A stretch of 64,000 bases of DNA from Legionella adelaidensis (GTDB lineage: Bacteria; Pseudomonadota; Gammaproteobacteria; Legionellales; Legionellaceae), in assembly GCF_900637865.1 (NCBI RefSeq), contig NZ_LR134433.1, forward strand, positions 124,001-188,000, written 5' to 3'. A model generated the notes under the pieces. That model was given only the letters and a program-made list of their open reading frames with translations, did not search any database and was not told where the DNA came from. How positions within the stretch are numbered: the stretch's first letter is position 1; every line of letters starts with the position of its first letter. Positions 54,944 to 63,004 of this stretch are shown here, piece after piece. A program made the translations under genes and the position numbers.

Positions 54944-55990
54944 TTACCCCCTTGCTGACATAGAAAAAGCAGTTTGTGCTTCATTTTCCAGATCGGGATC
55001 AGCTTCATTGTTACTCCTTGTGCCACTAACCTGCTTATCATAGCCGCTGGCATCGGTTAGCATTAATTGGCTAGAAGATATGGTTTCTACTTGCGGAGCT
55101 TCAAGCATTATAGGGGATTCTGGTAATGCTTGTGGTTGGGAATCACTACTGGGCAATTGCACAGTAATTGCATCATTGGTCGCTGTATCTTGTGGAGAAC
55201 CAGATAGCATTTGTTGCAAAGGAGCAGGCTCGTCGTTCGTTGGTATCGCATTATTAGAATCAGCCAAGGTATTTTCTTTTTCCTCCGCTGGGTTATTTTC
55301 TTGTGGGGAAGTACTCGATGCATTTTTAATCAAACCGACAATTTTATCAAATGCCGCTTTTTGCATCTCCATCATCATTTCTAACAACATTAACATTAAT
55401 TGCATTTCTGCTGATTGATGCTTACCCATTTCATCTTCGCCTGCCGAATTTTTTGCGGCAGCAGTTTTTGTTACTTGAGGGTTTTTTGCTTTTCCGCCTG
55501 TTTCAGGTTCAGGTGCTGGAGCCGTAGCCTCGGGTTCTGAGGGTGTATTAGAAGCAGCGGTAGGTGAGGTTGTAGCTCCGCTCGGAGCACTAGTATTAAC
55601 AGGTGAGCCAAGATTCGCAGAGGAAATTGGATTGGGAGAAGAAACGACAGCTGTAGAGACTATTGCTGCACCAGCATCATTTTGAGATCGCTGTCCCATG
55701 GAGTCGGCCTGAGCTGTACTATTGAGATAGCTATCAACAGCAGCTCTTTTATTAGCATCAGAGAGCATATTGTATGCTGTTGAAACACTCTTGAAGTTTT
55801 CTTCAGCATCAGGATTATCACGGTTTCGATCAGGATGCGTTTCTTTCGCCTTTTGCCTGTAGGCTTTTTTTATTGCCTCCCCGTCCGCATTTTGATCGAT
55901 ACCCAGGGTTTCATAAGGATTATTACCACCACTTAAAAATTTATTCTCTTGAGCTTCTAGACCGGCAATAGGTTGTGCTGCCATTTCCAT
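54944..55990 (-). CDS. Low-complexity array protein C with N-terminal J-domain
   Basis: 348-residue protein. Residues 24-92 are a J-domain: NPYETLGIDQNADGEAIKKA, HPD at 52-54, then FKSVSTAYNMLSDANKRAAV. A Pro/Ala/Thr/Ser linker follows. A helical module related to that of A and B (SAEMQLMLMLLEMMMEMQKA, then AFDKIVGLIKNA) lies near residues 190-230. The C-terminus has the shared block (DAITVQLPSSDSQ, SPIML, SSSQLMLTDASGYD, SNNEAD). A J-domain recruits and stimulates Hsp70; here it is fused to the array's module. It is not a classic DnaJ: Gly/Phe and zinc-finger regions are absent. Confidence 0.82.
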   Translation of the reverse strand: MEMAAQPIAGLEAQENKFLSGGNNPYETLGIDQNADGEAIKKAYRQKAKETHPDRNRDNPDAEENFKSVSTAYNMLSDANKRAAVDSYLNSTAQADSMGQRSQNDAGAAIVSTAVVSSPNPISSANLGSPVNTSAPSGATTSPTAASNTPSEPEATAPAPEPETGGKAKNPQVTKTAAAKNSAGEDEMGKHQSAEMQLMLMLLEMMMEMQKAAFDKIVGLIKNASSTSPQENNPAEEKENTLADSNNAIPTNDEPAPLQQMLSGSPQDTATNDAITVQLPSSDSQPQALPESPIMLEAPQVETISSSQLMLTDASGYDKQVSGTRSNNEADPDLENEAQTAFSMSARG

Positions 55991-56014
55991 ACTCCATTGA
56001 TCATGTTTAAGCTC

Positions 56015-56020
56015 ATTATA
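56015..56020 (-). promoter_or_regulatory. -10 element of array gene C
   Basis: Minus-strand CGTTATAATG with TATAAT at 56015-56020, 24 bases before the start codon; GGAG lies just upstream of the ATG. It differs from the GTTCTATA string of genes A, B and D but has the same position. Confidence 0.4.
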
Positions 56021-56089
56021 ACGAAAGAGGCTGAATAAAACCTTAACGAATTATGGATTACTTGGCCGTTTAGATAATCTACGCAATGT

Positions 56090-56118
56090 CCCAAGCAATG
56101 CCCACGGCTTTGCTTGGG
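56090..56118. terminator. Inverted repeat after array gene D
   Basis: Arms CCCAAGCAA (56090-56098) and TTGCTTGGG (56110-56118), 18 bases beyond the stop of the minus-strand gene D. There is no T-tract on the minus strand, so its role in termination is uncertain. Confidence 0.45.
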
Positions 56119-56136
56119 GCATCAAGAGCAACTTAA

Positions 56137-57684
56137 TTAATGGGGCGCTACTGTATCTGTATGTTCAGAGGCAGCATTTACAGGTTCCGGAGCAGTATTC
56201 ACAGGCGCAGTGAGGACACCATCTTGGGTGTTTACAGGTGAACCATCTTGTTGGTGTCTTTGCCCTTCGTGGTCTCTACCTTCTCGAAGCGCTTCTCTAA
56301 AACTTGCCGTCGGGTCAGCATGTTGTGCAGGTGTAGGTACTCCGTGATGTGGAGTGTCTCCACCACTATCTAAACTCATGGGGGCTGGTGGAGAAGTTTG
56401 TGCTACAGTAACCGTTGGGCTGGGAGCCGGCGTAGCGGTCACTTGCGGCGTAGGAGTCACTTGCGGCGTAGGAGTCATTTGCGGCGTAGCAGTCGCTTGA
56501 GGCATAGCAGTCACTTGTGGAGTGGCAGATACTTGAGGAGCTGGTTGCACTTGTTGTTGATTAGTGTTTGCTGCTTCTTCTTTTTTCTCTCCTTTTTCCA
56601 ATTTTTCTGCCATTTTCCTATTTTTATAGGCTTGGTATTTTTCCTGGATACCAGTAACGCCACTTTTTAGAACGTTGCCAATAAGTTGGTTAACCCCCTT
56701 ATTTCCAGGAGCTGTAAAAGTATTCATCATATCCGCCAACAGCTCCATCATGGCTTTTGCCCACGCATCACTTAACCCCGTCCCTTGTTTAATTACCTCG
56801 CCGATGCCTGCTTGCTCTTTTTCTTGTTTCTTGGCTTTTTCAGTCTTCTTCTCTCCCTTTTTATCTTTTGCCTCAGGCTCCCCTTTCTCTTTTTTCTTAG
56901 CAGCTTCTCTTTCCGCAGCAGCATTCGCTTCGTCTTCTGCTTTTTTATCTGCTGCTTTCTTCTGGTTTACCGCCTCTACCGTAAAGGTGGGTTGCGGAGT
57001 CTGTGTAAGGGGGGGTGCAGGAGGCAATACCTGAGGATCGGGTTTAGGGGGTAATACCTGAGGATCATGACGAAAGGGAGCTGTAGGCAATACTTGAGGA
57101 TCAGGTCTAGGGGGCAATACCTGATGGTCTTCACTACGAACGGGTTCAGGAGGCAATACCTGGTGGTCCTCACTGCGAACGGGTTCAGGAGGCAATACCT
57201 GATGGTCCTCACTACGAACGGGTTCAGGAGGCAATACCTGATGATCTTCCACAGACCCCATTTCCTGGGCCACAGTCGCGGCGGGAGCTGGCGGCATATT
57301 ACGCACAGAAGTCTCGAGTTCAGAGATTGAGCTGTTCAGCTTAGGCGCGGCTTCGGTCGGAGGTAAGGTTTCCAAAACGGGAGTAGCTAAGGTTGTCAGT
57401 TTTTGAAAAGCTTGAATGGCCTCTTCAAATTTCTGATCATTTCTGGCTGCATCAGCGGCTATAAAGGCAGCCTTGAAAGTTTTAATCATTTCCCCCAAAG
57501 CATAACTTTGAAACTCTCTGGCTTCTAAATCGTCTTGTAGCCCCGGCTTTATTTTTGATTGGAATTCAAGCGCCTTTTGTTGCTGTTCTATTTCGGCTTT
57601 TACTGCTTCCATATTCGCAACAACTGCTTTAGCCTTATATAAAGCATCTTTTCTATCATCTTCGTATGCCATTTCAAGTACCAT
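56137..57684 (-). CDS. Low-complexity array protein D with 13-residue repeats
   Basis: 515-residue protein. The N-terminal 130 residues are helical. Three identical 13-residue repeats (EDHQVLPPEPVRS) and degenerate copies follow (about residues 147-225), then a Lys/Glu/Ala segment, a helical segment AWAKAMMELLADMMNTF that loosely resembles the shared module, a run of six 6-residue units (TPQVTA-like, near 385-420) and a Pro/Thr-rich tail. The C-terminal ITV-LPS/YD block of A-C is missing, so relation to them rests on composition, position and promoter. An internal ATG at 57672 is an alternative start. Function unknown. Confidence 0.7.
   Translation of the reverse strand: MVLEMAYEDDRKDALYKAKAVVANMEAVKAEIEQQQKALEFQSKIKPGLQDDLEAREFQSYALGEMIKTFKAAFIAADAARNDQKFEEAIQAFQKLTTLATPVLETLPPTEAAPKLNSSISELETSVRNMPPAPAATVAQEMGSVEDHQVLPPEPVRSEDHQVLPPEPVRSEDHQVLPPEPVRSEDHQVLPPRPDPQVLPTAPFRHDPQVLPPKPDPQVLPPAPPLTQTPQPTFTVEAVNQKKAADKKAEDEANAAAEREAAKKKEKGEPEAKDKKGEKKTEKAKKQEKEQAGIGEVIKQGTGLSDAWAKAMMELLADMMNTFTAPGNKGVNQLIGNVLKSGVTGIQEKYQAYKNRKMAEKLEKGEKKEEAANTNQQQVQPAPQVSATPQVTAMPQATATPQMTPTPQVTPTPQVTATPAPSPTVTVAQTSPPAPMSLDSGGDTPHHGVPTPAQHADPTASFREALREGRDHEGQRHQQDGSPVNTQDGVLTAPVNTAPEPVNAASEHTDTVAPH
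56430..56541. repeat. 18-bp tandem repeats in array gene D
   Basis: About six units of an 18-base repeat such as GTAGGAGTCACTTGCGGC, encoding a 6-residue Thr-Pro-Gln-Val/Met-Thr/Ala-Pro/Ala motif. Copies differ by a few bases. Prone to length variation by slippage. Confidence 0.7.
57113..57250. repeat. 39-bp tandem repeats in array gene D
   Basis: GGCAATACCTG recurs at 57113, 57152, 57191 and 57230, exactly 39 bases apart, and the bases between are nearly identical. Each unit encodes 13 residues (EDHQVLPPEPVRS). Degenerate half-units continue towards 57020. Confidence 0.8.
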
Positions 57685-57708
57685 TTTGATCGGTTATTCT
57701 ATAAGTCA

Positions 57709-57714
57709 AGTATA
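57709..57714 (-). promoter_or_regulatory. -10 element of array gene D
   Basis: Minus-strand TGTTCTATACTT with TATACT at 57709-57714, 24 bases before the start codon. Same TGTTCTATA string as genes A and B, and a good match to the sigmaS-type core. Confidence 0.5.
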
Positions 57715-57749
57715 GAACACAATGAAACAATACGTTATTGAAGATCTCA

Positions 57750-57757
57750 TTCTATAC
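57750..57757 (+). promoter_or_regulatory. Divergent -10 element before the hydrolase gene
   Basis: TTCTATAC on the plus strand, 47 bases before the hydrolase ATG and 35 bases from the oppositely oriented element of array gene D. It may give the hydrolase the same growth-phase control. Confidence 0.35.
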
Positions 57758-57804
57758 AATAAATTAACAGAAGATAGTGGGTACTATCGCAAAGGAGTAA
57801 ACGA

Positions 57805-58602
57805 ATGTCTCCTATTTCTATTTCCGATTTTCGCTTCATGTGGAGAGGAAAACATGTAGAAGTGCTTAAAAATGAGCATGCTAATTTATTAGATAATATT
57901 GCAATCCATACCGGGAAAAAAGAACGCGCCTTGCTACTTCTACATGGATTTTCCTCTTCTCCTGCTGTTTTCCGTGCCTTAGTACCTTCTCTTCCGAATT
58001 ATGACACCATTGTTTGTCCCTCTCTCCCAGGGCACGCGCAAAACTTGCTTGCATTTTCCCAAAGTACCTATCAAGACTGGATTAAGGCATCCGAGGAATT
58101 TTGTGAAAAATTAACGAAAGAATATAAAAAGGTCGATGTCCTCGGCTTATCTCTAGGAGGGGTATTAGCTTGCCATTTGAGTGAGCAATTTGCGCTTAAC
58201 CATCTCTATCTTCTAGCCCCTGCTCTGGCGCTAAGAATAAATATAAACTTGGCATTAAAGCTAACCACCATGCTAAAAGGCCTGGGCCTTCGTTATGTAA
58301 GAAACCGGGCGGGGAATCTTAGAAGCAATACTTACAAAGAGCTTGCTTATCGGCAACTACCTTTAAACAGTATCATGCAAATATTAAAACTCATTAAATC
58401 CTTTAACTACGAACAGCCCAAGTGCCCCACCGATCTTTTTCTGGGGGCGCTCGATGAGGTAGTGGATTCACAGAAAGTGGCCTCTTTATTTAAAGACAAT
58501 CCCCAGGTAAAAATCCATTGGTTATATGAATCAGCTCATGTGTTACCATTAGATGGTGAACTGGATGCAATTATAAAAACAGTCCAGGAAAACTTTAGCT
58601 AA
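57805..58602 (+). CDS. Alpha/beta hydrolase, carboxylesterase-like
   Basis: 265-residue hydrolase of the Est30/monoglyceride lipase type. Oxyanion-side motif LLLHGFSSSP near residue 47; nucleophile Ser116 in GLSLGG; catalytic Asp217 in GALDEVVD; His245 in SAHVLPLD. The full triad is therefore present. AAAGGAG lies upstream of the ATG. No signal peptide is seen. Divergent from array gene D and convergent with the lipoprotein gene, overlapping it by 4 bases tail-to-tail. Confidence 0.88.
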   Translation: MSPISISDFRFMWRGKHVEVLKNEHANLLDNIAIHTGKKERALLLLHGFSSSPAVFRALVPSLPNYDTIVCPSLPGHAQNLLAFSQSTYQDWIKASEEFCEKLTKEYKKVDVLGLSLGGVLACHLSEQFALNHLYLLAPALALRININLALKLTTMLKGLGLRYVRNRAGNLRSNTYKELAYRQLPLNSIMQILKLIKSFNYEQPKCPTDLFLGALDEVVDSQKVASLFKDNPQVKIHWLYESAHVLPLDGELDAIIKTVQENFS

Positions 58603-59537
58603 GGTGGAGAAATATTATAGCGTGTATACTCTTCCAAGAAGGGATCATTCAAGTCGCGCATATCTAACACCGAGCCATTAAAGGCCATAAAGTCGGTACG
58701 CATATCAGGGATATTATAAAAATGAATATCGGATTGACCACTGGCCAAAGAATGCTGTTTCTCCAACGCAGTAATTTCAGCGTTAGAGCGATCAAAGGTT
58801 TTAACAAATACATTTCTAGCACGCAAATATCTTCCTTTGAAGCAAGAATCATCAAATAATTCAACATCGAGCTTTTCAGTAATTCCTGCTAACTGAATAA
58901 AAGACTTTCCCCGGCCTCTTACTACTATACAAGGACTTTTTACCCAATAAAGGCTTATATAGCCGCTGTTGGCATCTATGCGAGAGACATTGGCCATGCC
59001 TGCTAATTGCAATTTGGGATTTCCGCGAACGCGAATATGCATATTAGGACTTTTTATCCCACTAATTTGCACGAAACCATTTCCTGAAACGCGTAAATCC
59101 CTTATTCCCAAGTTTCCACCAAATATAGTTTTCCCTTCATTACCTATGCGAAGGTCTAATAAGCTGGTATTTAAATGCAGGCCCTTCACTTCCCCAATAC
59201 CACGAAACGAAAATGCGTTTAAATGATTCAAGTGAACTTCTGCCAAGACTGCCCCATAGCGAGGAGATCCCTCAGGCATTTGTAATAATAAATTACCATT
59301 ATTCACCACAGTTATTACTTCCATTACATCTTTCGGATCCCCTTTTAAAATAACCTGGGGAGGTAAAGAATCCATGATAATATTTATATTTATTGCACCC
59401 TCTGCCTTAATCCGGTTAAAAGGGGGAAGAATGCGTTGTTGTTGAAAACCATTACCTAGAAAAGAGGGCGGCATAAAGATATTCGTACAGGAGGTTAACA
59501 AAAGTAACAGAAACACTAAACCGAAATTTCTTAACAT
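58599..59537 (-). CDS. GIN-domain (DUF2807-like) lipoprotein
   Basis: 312 residues from the ATG at 59537, which has GGTGAG 6 bases upstream; an ATG 8 codons earlier is less likely. The signal peptide ends with a lipobox LLLTSC, so Cys17 would be lipidated. The mature part resembles the putative auto-transporter adhesin, head GIN domain: a right-handed beta-helix-like series with many short G-N/D turns (FNRIKAEGAININI, LRVSGNGFVQISGIKSPN). Function unknown; an envelope protein is inferred. It is in the same orientation as the RNase T2 gene, 30 bases away. Confidence 0.75.
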   Translation of the reverse strand: MLRNFGLVFLLLLLTSCTNIFMPPSFLGNGFQQQRILPPFNRIKAEGAININIIMDSLPPQVILKGDPKDVMEVITVVNNGNLLLQMPEGSPRYGAVLAEVHLNHLNAFSFRGIGEVKGLHLNTSLLDLRIGNEGKTIFGGNLGIRDLRVSGNGFVQISGIKSPNMHIRVRGNPKLQLAGMANVSRIDANSGYISLYWVKSPCIVVRGRGKSFIQLAGITEKLDVELFDDSCFKGRYLRARNVFVKTFDRSNAEITALEKQHSLASGQSDIHFYNIPDMRTDFMAFNGSVLDMRDLNDPFLEEYTRYNISPP

Positions 59538-59567
59538 TATATTCTCACCAAGGTGCGTCATTTTAGT

Positions 59568-60551
59568 TTATAGCTCGTGGCTGAAATCAGAAATATGTAT
59601 GTTCTCAGGACATTTATCAGGCGGGAATGTCCCCACAGACCTATTAACTAACTCGATTAAATTTTCTTCTTGATTAGCTATCGGAGGAAGCTCAATTAAC
59701 ACATCAACGAGCATACCATTCGTACATCCTAAAAATACTTTTTTATCCGTATCATAACCAAAAGTTTGTCGGATCATCTGTCTTAATTTTGTTTTTTGTA
59801 CTGTTTCCCCCACGTGCGCTCGCAAATAGGCCGCGAGGGGAGTTTGATTTACCTCTTCGGTTAAATGGATAGCGATGGTGAAATATTCATCCATTGGTAA
59901 AAGTTGACAAGAACCGTGCTTACTCCACTCATGGCGTTCAAGGCAAGTTCCCGAATCAAAACCAGGCATCACATTTCTTAATTTTTCAGCCACACTTTCG
60001 GTTAAAGTAAGCGGTGAATACTTACAATAGTGATTTTTTATTTCTCCGCCACAATAAACATACTCATTCCCACAACGTTTTTGACTTGGCCAGAGCCCAT
60101 GTAAAATAAGGTTGTTAGCTTGAAAGGTTTCACCCGAAAGGTTCAAACACTCGGGCTTCCCTGCTTCCAATCCATAATGCTCACAAAAAGCAGGTAACCA
60201 GTTTAATGCTAATATTTGTGAATCAGCAGCTCCCGGCGTGTTATCGCAGGTTTTGTTATTTTTAATCTCATATTGAGCCACCCCACAATCTGCTTTTAAC
60301 CAACGAAAAGCGGGAGTATGAGCAGGGAACTCTACACGTACCCAATTAGGAGATAAACGATTAATCTCAATGATGCGATAACGTGTATTGGGTTGGGCGC
60401 TTAAATTATCAGGATTTGATTTTTTATTTTTAGAAACATATGCAGGGCAAAACTGCGAAGCTTCAAAAGTACCTTCAACCGGGATGGAAGCCAATGCTGT
60501 CAAGGGAAGAAGAAAGAAAGCAATGGCGATTTTTAGCATGTATTTATCCAT
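59568..60551 (-). CDS. Secreted RNase T2 family ribonuclease (SrnA-like)
   Basis: 327-residue RNase T2. Signal peptide in the first 22 residues (hydrophobic IAIAFFLLPLTALAS). Catalytic CAS-1 motif ILHGLWPS with His151, and CAS-2 motif RHEWSKHGSC with His207, Glu208 and His212; paired Cys residues suit an exported, disulfide-bonded enzyme. L. pneumophila secretes the T2 RNase SrnA through its type II system, so this is a likely counterpart. An extra N-terminal domain of about 110 residues precedes the catalytic part. Confidence 0.88.
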   Translation of the reverse strand: MDKYMLKIAIAFFLLPLTALASIPVEGTFEASQFCPAYVSKNKKSNPDNLSAQPNTRYRIIEINRLSPNWVRVEFPAHTPAFRWLKADCGVAQYEIKNNKTCDNTPGAADSQILALNWLPAFCEHYGLEAGKPECLNLSGETFQANNLILHGLWPSQKRCGNEYVYCGGEIKNHYCKYSPLTLTESVAEKLRNVMPGFDSGTCLERHEWSKHGSCQLLPMDEYFTIAIHLTEEVNQTPLAAYLRAHVGETVQKTKLRQMIRQTFGYDTDKKVFLGCTNGMLVDVLIELPPIANQEENLIELVNRSVGTFPPDKCPENIHISDFSHEL

Positions 60552-60594
60552 CTGAGAAGTTACTCCATTATTCTTTTAAAAAGCTATTAAGGTC

Positions 60595-60671
60595 AAGTAG
60601 GTTGGTGCCTTGCCTAAACAAATCAATACTCATTAACATCGCAGGTTGATCTTGTAGGCATCAACCTACTT
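60595..60671. repeat. Long inverted repeat between SulP and RNase T2 genes
   Basis: Arms AAGTAGGTTGGTGCC (60595-60609) and GGCATCAACCTACTT (60657-60671) match in 14 of 15 positions, with 47 bases between them. The distal arm includes the SulP stop codon. GTAGGTTGG also forms the repeat after guaC. Confidence 0.6.
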
Positions 60672-62813
60672 AAATAATGGACAAGTATTCACATGTTTTG
60701 CCCCTAAATGCTTCTCAAGCTTTTTAAGCGCATCATCGTTTTTCCTAAAAAAATTCTCCTCGCCAATTTTTTCATAAAGACCACTTCTTTTTAATTTAAT
60801 TAAAATAGGAGGACGAACGCGAGTAAACCATAACTCAATTCCTGCATCTTGTAATTTAGCAAATACGCTACTTAAGCTTTCGATTCCACTGGCATCAATC
60901 TTATTCATACTGACACAATCTAAAATAATGTACCGTAAGCGATGCTTCACCGAAATTAAATTCAAAATTTTATCTTCAAAATAAGCGGCATTGGCAAAAT
61001 ACAAAGATCCATTAAAACGCACCAAACTAATTAAATAACACGTTTGTTGCTCTTCTGGGGTAATCTCTTCTACTAAATCACCTTCCTTCGTGCGGATTAA
61101 TTCACTAAACCGCGGACGCATAGTGTCATATAAATAAATGCCTAAAGATAAAATAATACTAATCAATACCGCTTGTGCTAAACGAGGCGCTAAAATAAGT
61201 GTTAAAAGTAAAGTAAATAGCGTTACCACCCCTTCTTTTTTGCTTATTTTCCAAACACGGCCGATTTCTTTAATATTTAATAAGTTTAATGCCCCTATCA
61301 TAATAATGGCCGCTAGCGTGGCATAAGGTAAGTAATAAAATAAAGGAGTGAACCATACCAAAGCGAGCATGACCACAATACTTGCTACTACGGAAGCAAA
61401 TCCCGTTTGTGCGCCGGCATAAAAATTTACCGCTGTACGCGTAAAACCGCCAGATACTGGCATAGACTGAAAAAAACTTCCCACAATTTTTGCTAAGCCT
61501 TGCCCTAATAATTCTTGATTCACGTTTAATCTTTGTCGCGTTTCTGTTGCTATGCGTTTAGCAATAGTAATCGCTTCAGTAAAGCCTACTATGGCGATAA
61601 CTAAAGCTGCTGCAAAAATTGTAGTAATTACATTCCAATCAAAAACAACCGGCTGGAATGTTGGAAGTCCCGGAGTAATACTTCCAATTACCTCACCACC
61701 TGAGCGTAAAATCACATTACCTTTGGATGTTACTCGGGCAATACTCCATTCGGTTGTATCTGAAATTCCGATTGGCGACATTTCATCAGCAACATAGTAG
61801 AAAATTTGATTTTTGTTAATTAATCGTGAGAAACGCAAACGGTTTAATTCATTGTTTTCAATGATATGGCGCTCTATAAATCTTTTTAGAGCCCACTTGG
61901 CTTGAGTCATTTCGTTAAGCGCATTTTCTGCGGTTTCGGAGGTTCCCCCTAAGTCCGTAGAAATTTTTTCTAAAGCCGCTTCATTGTCCGCTACTTTTTT
62001 TATTAATTTTTCTATATCTTTTGAATAAGTCTGCTGGTGCTTGATCATCTCTTGCACAGAAGGATTTATGATTTGTTTAGGACTTATTTCTTCCAGCTTC
62101 TCATAATGTAATAACCAGGCTAATAAGGTAGTAACGATAACCGCCATAATAGTATGCGGCCATTTAGGGGCAAACCGCCTTCCACCTAAAATAATTACAA
62201 AAGTAATAAAAGCCATTCCTACTGCCTGCCAATGGATATTTTCCACGGCATCCATAAGTACTTGCCATACTGTTTGATAATAGCTGGGGGCAGAGGTCGC
62301 ATATACCCCAAAAAGATTCCCCAGCTGCATACTGGCAATAATAATTGCTACTGCATTAATAAATCCTAAAATAACAGGATATGAAATAAAATTAACTACT
62401 ACCCCAAAGCGTAATAGGCCTAATAAAAATTGAATTATTCCTGCTAATAACGTTAATAAAACCACGTATTGTATATAGGTAGGAGTGCCAATCGCAGCAA
62501 TAGGTTGTAAAGCAACGACTGTTAGTAATGTAGAAACGGGAACGGGGCCTGTGGAAAGAATGCGTGAAGAACCAAATAACGCTGCTATAAAAGGTGGGAT
62601 GAAAGCGGCGTAAAGACCATAGTTAACAGGCAGCCCTGCTAAATGAGCATATGCCATGGACTGGGGAATCATAAGCATGGCAACCGTAATCCCGGCAAAG
62701 ATATCTGCTTTTAAAATTCTCTTTTGCTTAAGCTCTGGTAACCAGGCCAAAAAAGGAAAGAGACATTTATAAGAATAAAAGTGCTGTAATATTTTGTCCT
62801 TAATCATCTCCAT
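60666..62813 (-). CDS. SulP-family anion transporter with STAS domain and large insertion
   Basis: 715-residue transporter of the SulP/SLC26 family (sulfate or bicarbonate). Seen: GITVAMLMIPQSMAYAHLAG in the first membrane segments, GFTRTAVNF, and a C-terminal STAS domain (about 560-690) with VSMNKIDASGIESL. Between the central membrane segments (about residues 248-390) there is an extra polar region with a coiled-coil stretch (KHQQTYSKDIEKLIKKVADN), not found in typical members, which have about 550-600 residues. Confidence 0.88.
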   Translation of the reverse strand: MEMIKDKILQHFYSYKCLFPFLAWLPELKQKRILKADIFAGITVAMLMIPQSMAYAHLAGLPVNYGLYAAFIPPFIAALFGSSRILSTGPVPVSTLLTVVALQPIAAIGTPTYIQYVVLLTLLAGIIQFLLGLLRFGVVVNFISYPVILGFINAVAIIIASMQLGNLFGVYATSAPSYYQTVWQVLMDAVENIHWQAVGMAFITFVIILGGRRFAPKWPHTIMAVIVTTLLAWLLHYEKLEEISPKQIINPSVQEMIKHQQTYSKDIEKLIKKVADNEAALEKISTDLGGTSETAENALNEMTQAKWALKRFIERHIIENNELNRLRFSRLINKNQIFYYVADEMSPIGISDTTEWSIARVTSKGNVILRSGGEVIGSITPGLPTFQPVVFDWNVITTIFAAALVIAIVGFTEAITIAKRIATETRQRLNVNQELLGQGLAKIVGSFFQSMPVSGGFTRTAVNFYAGAQTGFASVVASIVVMLALVWFTPLFYYLPYATLAAIIMIGALNLLNIKEIGRVWKISKKEGVVTLFTLLLTLILAPRLAQAVLISIILSLGIYLYDTMRPRFSELIRTKEGDLVEEITPEEQQTCYLISLVRFNGSLYFANAAYFEDKILNLISVKHRLRYIILDCVSMNKIDASGIESLSSVFAKLQDAGIELWFTRVRPPILIKLKRSGLYEKIGEENFFRKNDDALKKLEKHLGAKHVNTCPLFK

Positions 62814-63004
62814 TTATCTAAAGTCCATTTAGCTCGCTCCTGCAAAATAAAATCTCCGTTTACTTGCGTGCCGCACCACCCCAAAACTTCCGCTTACTTA
62901 CGGTCCGCGGCTCGGCTGTTAGCATCCGAATCGTGACCGTGAGGGGGGCGGAAATTTTGATCTTCCGCACAAAACACGAAAAAGCGGAAATTTTGTCTCC
63001 GTCA
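62814..63004. other. GC-richer gap with direct repeat
   Basis: About 190 bases between SulP and the BatD-like gene. GCGGAAATTTTG occurs at 62948-62959 and 62984-62995. Composition is richer in GC than nearby gaps. No gene is supported. Confidence 0.4.

Noticed and set aside
54944-55990. Classical DnaJ chaperone
   Set aside because: No Gly/Phe-rich linker or CxxCxGxG zinc-finger repeats; only the J-domain is shared.
56675-57034. 119-codon plus-strand frame rich in Ser/Phe
   Set aside because: Complement of the Lys/Glu/Ala codons of array gene D.
57113-57250. CRISPR array
   Set aside because: The 39-bp units are contiguous without spacers and are translated as 13-residue repeats; no cas genes nearby.
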